DNA from: an uncultured Prevotella sp.
GTDB lineage: Bacteria; Bacteroidota; Bacteroidia; Bacteroidales; Bacteroidaceae
Direction: 5' to 3'
Assembly: GCA_937898715.1 (NCBI GenBank)
Contig: CALEKA010000009.1
Location: 1 to 39,852, forward strand
DNA length: 39,852 nucleotides
The first letter of the stretch is position 1; every line of letters begins with the position of its first letter. Shown piece by piece: positions 39,720 to 39,852 of the stretch. Made by a program: the position numbers and the translations under genes. The notes beneath the pieces are model-generated. The model saw only the letters and a program-made list of their open reading frames with translations, was not told where the DNA came from and did not search any database.

Positions 39720-39782
39720 TTGGCTGATCAGTTGAATGTATTACTTTTTACTCGTAAAGAGCAAGAATGTATTACTTGTTAA

Positions 39783-39852
39783 AGTTTCGGATTTAGGATA
39801 AGCGGGCTGAAAGCCCAATGAATTCCATAGCCCAAGGCAACGCCTTGGGTAG
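39783..39852. repeat. Two-hairpin intergenic repeat at the window end
   Basis: Reads AAGTTTCGGATTTAGGAT, then hairpin GGGCTGAAAGCCC, then hairpin CCCAAGGC-AAC-GCCTTGGG. It is the inverted counterpart of bases 1-60. Confidence 0.8.

Noticed and set aside
1..39852. Composite transposon bounded by terminal inverted repeats
   Set aside because: The end repeats are part of a dispersed family with further related copies inside, there is no transposase, and the content is mostly housekeeping genes.

Overview
The window looks like chromosomal DNA from a Bacteroidales bacterium, probably Prevotellaceae or a close relative. Genus is not resolvable by eye. The evidence is the repeated Bacteroidetes -7 promoter box TAnnTTTG in front of genes, the general lack of Shine-Dalgarno sites, a glycine-lipid-type acyltransferase pair, a membrane-bound AraC regulator, a short Pta with AckA, an M6 peptidase with a Prevotella-like C-terminal tail, and a BirA without an HTH domain.

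Layout. 0.3-1.3 kb: secreted SH3-like protein. 1.5-2.9 kb: type II NADH dehydrogenase. 3.0-4.1 kb (minus): membrane-anchored AraC-type regulator. 4.5-6.4 kb: two acyltransferases (GlsA/GlsB-like). 6.6-7.2 kb: HigB-HigA toxin-antitoxin. 7.3-9.6 kb: pta-ackA. 9.8-10.4 kb (minus): Phd/YefM-RelE-type toxin-antitoxin. 10.7-13.3 kb (minus): M6 metalloprotease. 13.3-14.1 kb: repeat-rich spacer. 14.1-16.4 kb (minus): lipoprotein and outer-membrane barrel. 16.6-28.6 kb (minus): ten-gene phospho-signalling operon. 28.6-29.6 kb: spacer with a 22-bp iteron array. 29.6-35.3 kb (plus): TolC, HlyD, a DUF559 nuclease and two ABC-2 permeases. 35.7-36.7 kb: lipoprotein with a DUF2135/YfaP-like domain. 37.1-37.7 kb (minus): elongation factor P. 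37.8 kb (minus): tRNA with anticodon CAT. 38.7-39.5 kb (minus): biotin ligase. The last 360 bp and the first 60 bp are repeats.

The most striking system is the 16.6-28.6 kb operon. It has two transmembrane Ser/Thr kinases, two transmembrane PP2C phosphatases, four FHA proteins with five FHA domains, and two secreted proteins. One FHA protein is two cytoplasmic FHA domains joined through a membrane helix to an extracytoplasmic trypsin-like protease with an apparently intact His-Asp-Ser triad. The secreted proteins are a 417-aa protein with small beta repeats and a WG-repeat-like protein ending in two CCCH motifs. This suggests threonine phosphorylation in the cytoplasm linked to proteolysis or sensing in the envelope. 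The ligand, substrates and output are unknown.

The intergenic DNA is also unusual. It holds eleven copies of a GACGCG/CGCGTC REP-like palindrome in three clusters, and three unrelated-looking tandem arrays that all have a 22-bp period. A 61-bp element occurs in two inverted copies that differ by a compensatory stem change. A 37-bp hairpin occurs twice with one difference. 8-bp TTAACRRG arrays occur at two sites. A 27-bp perfect inverted repeat flanks the DUF559 gene, and one arm of it is translated as the N-terminus of an ABC permease.
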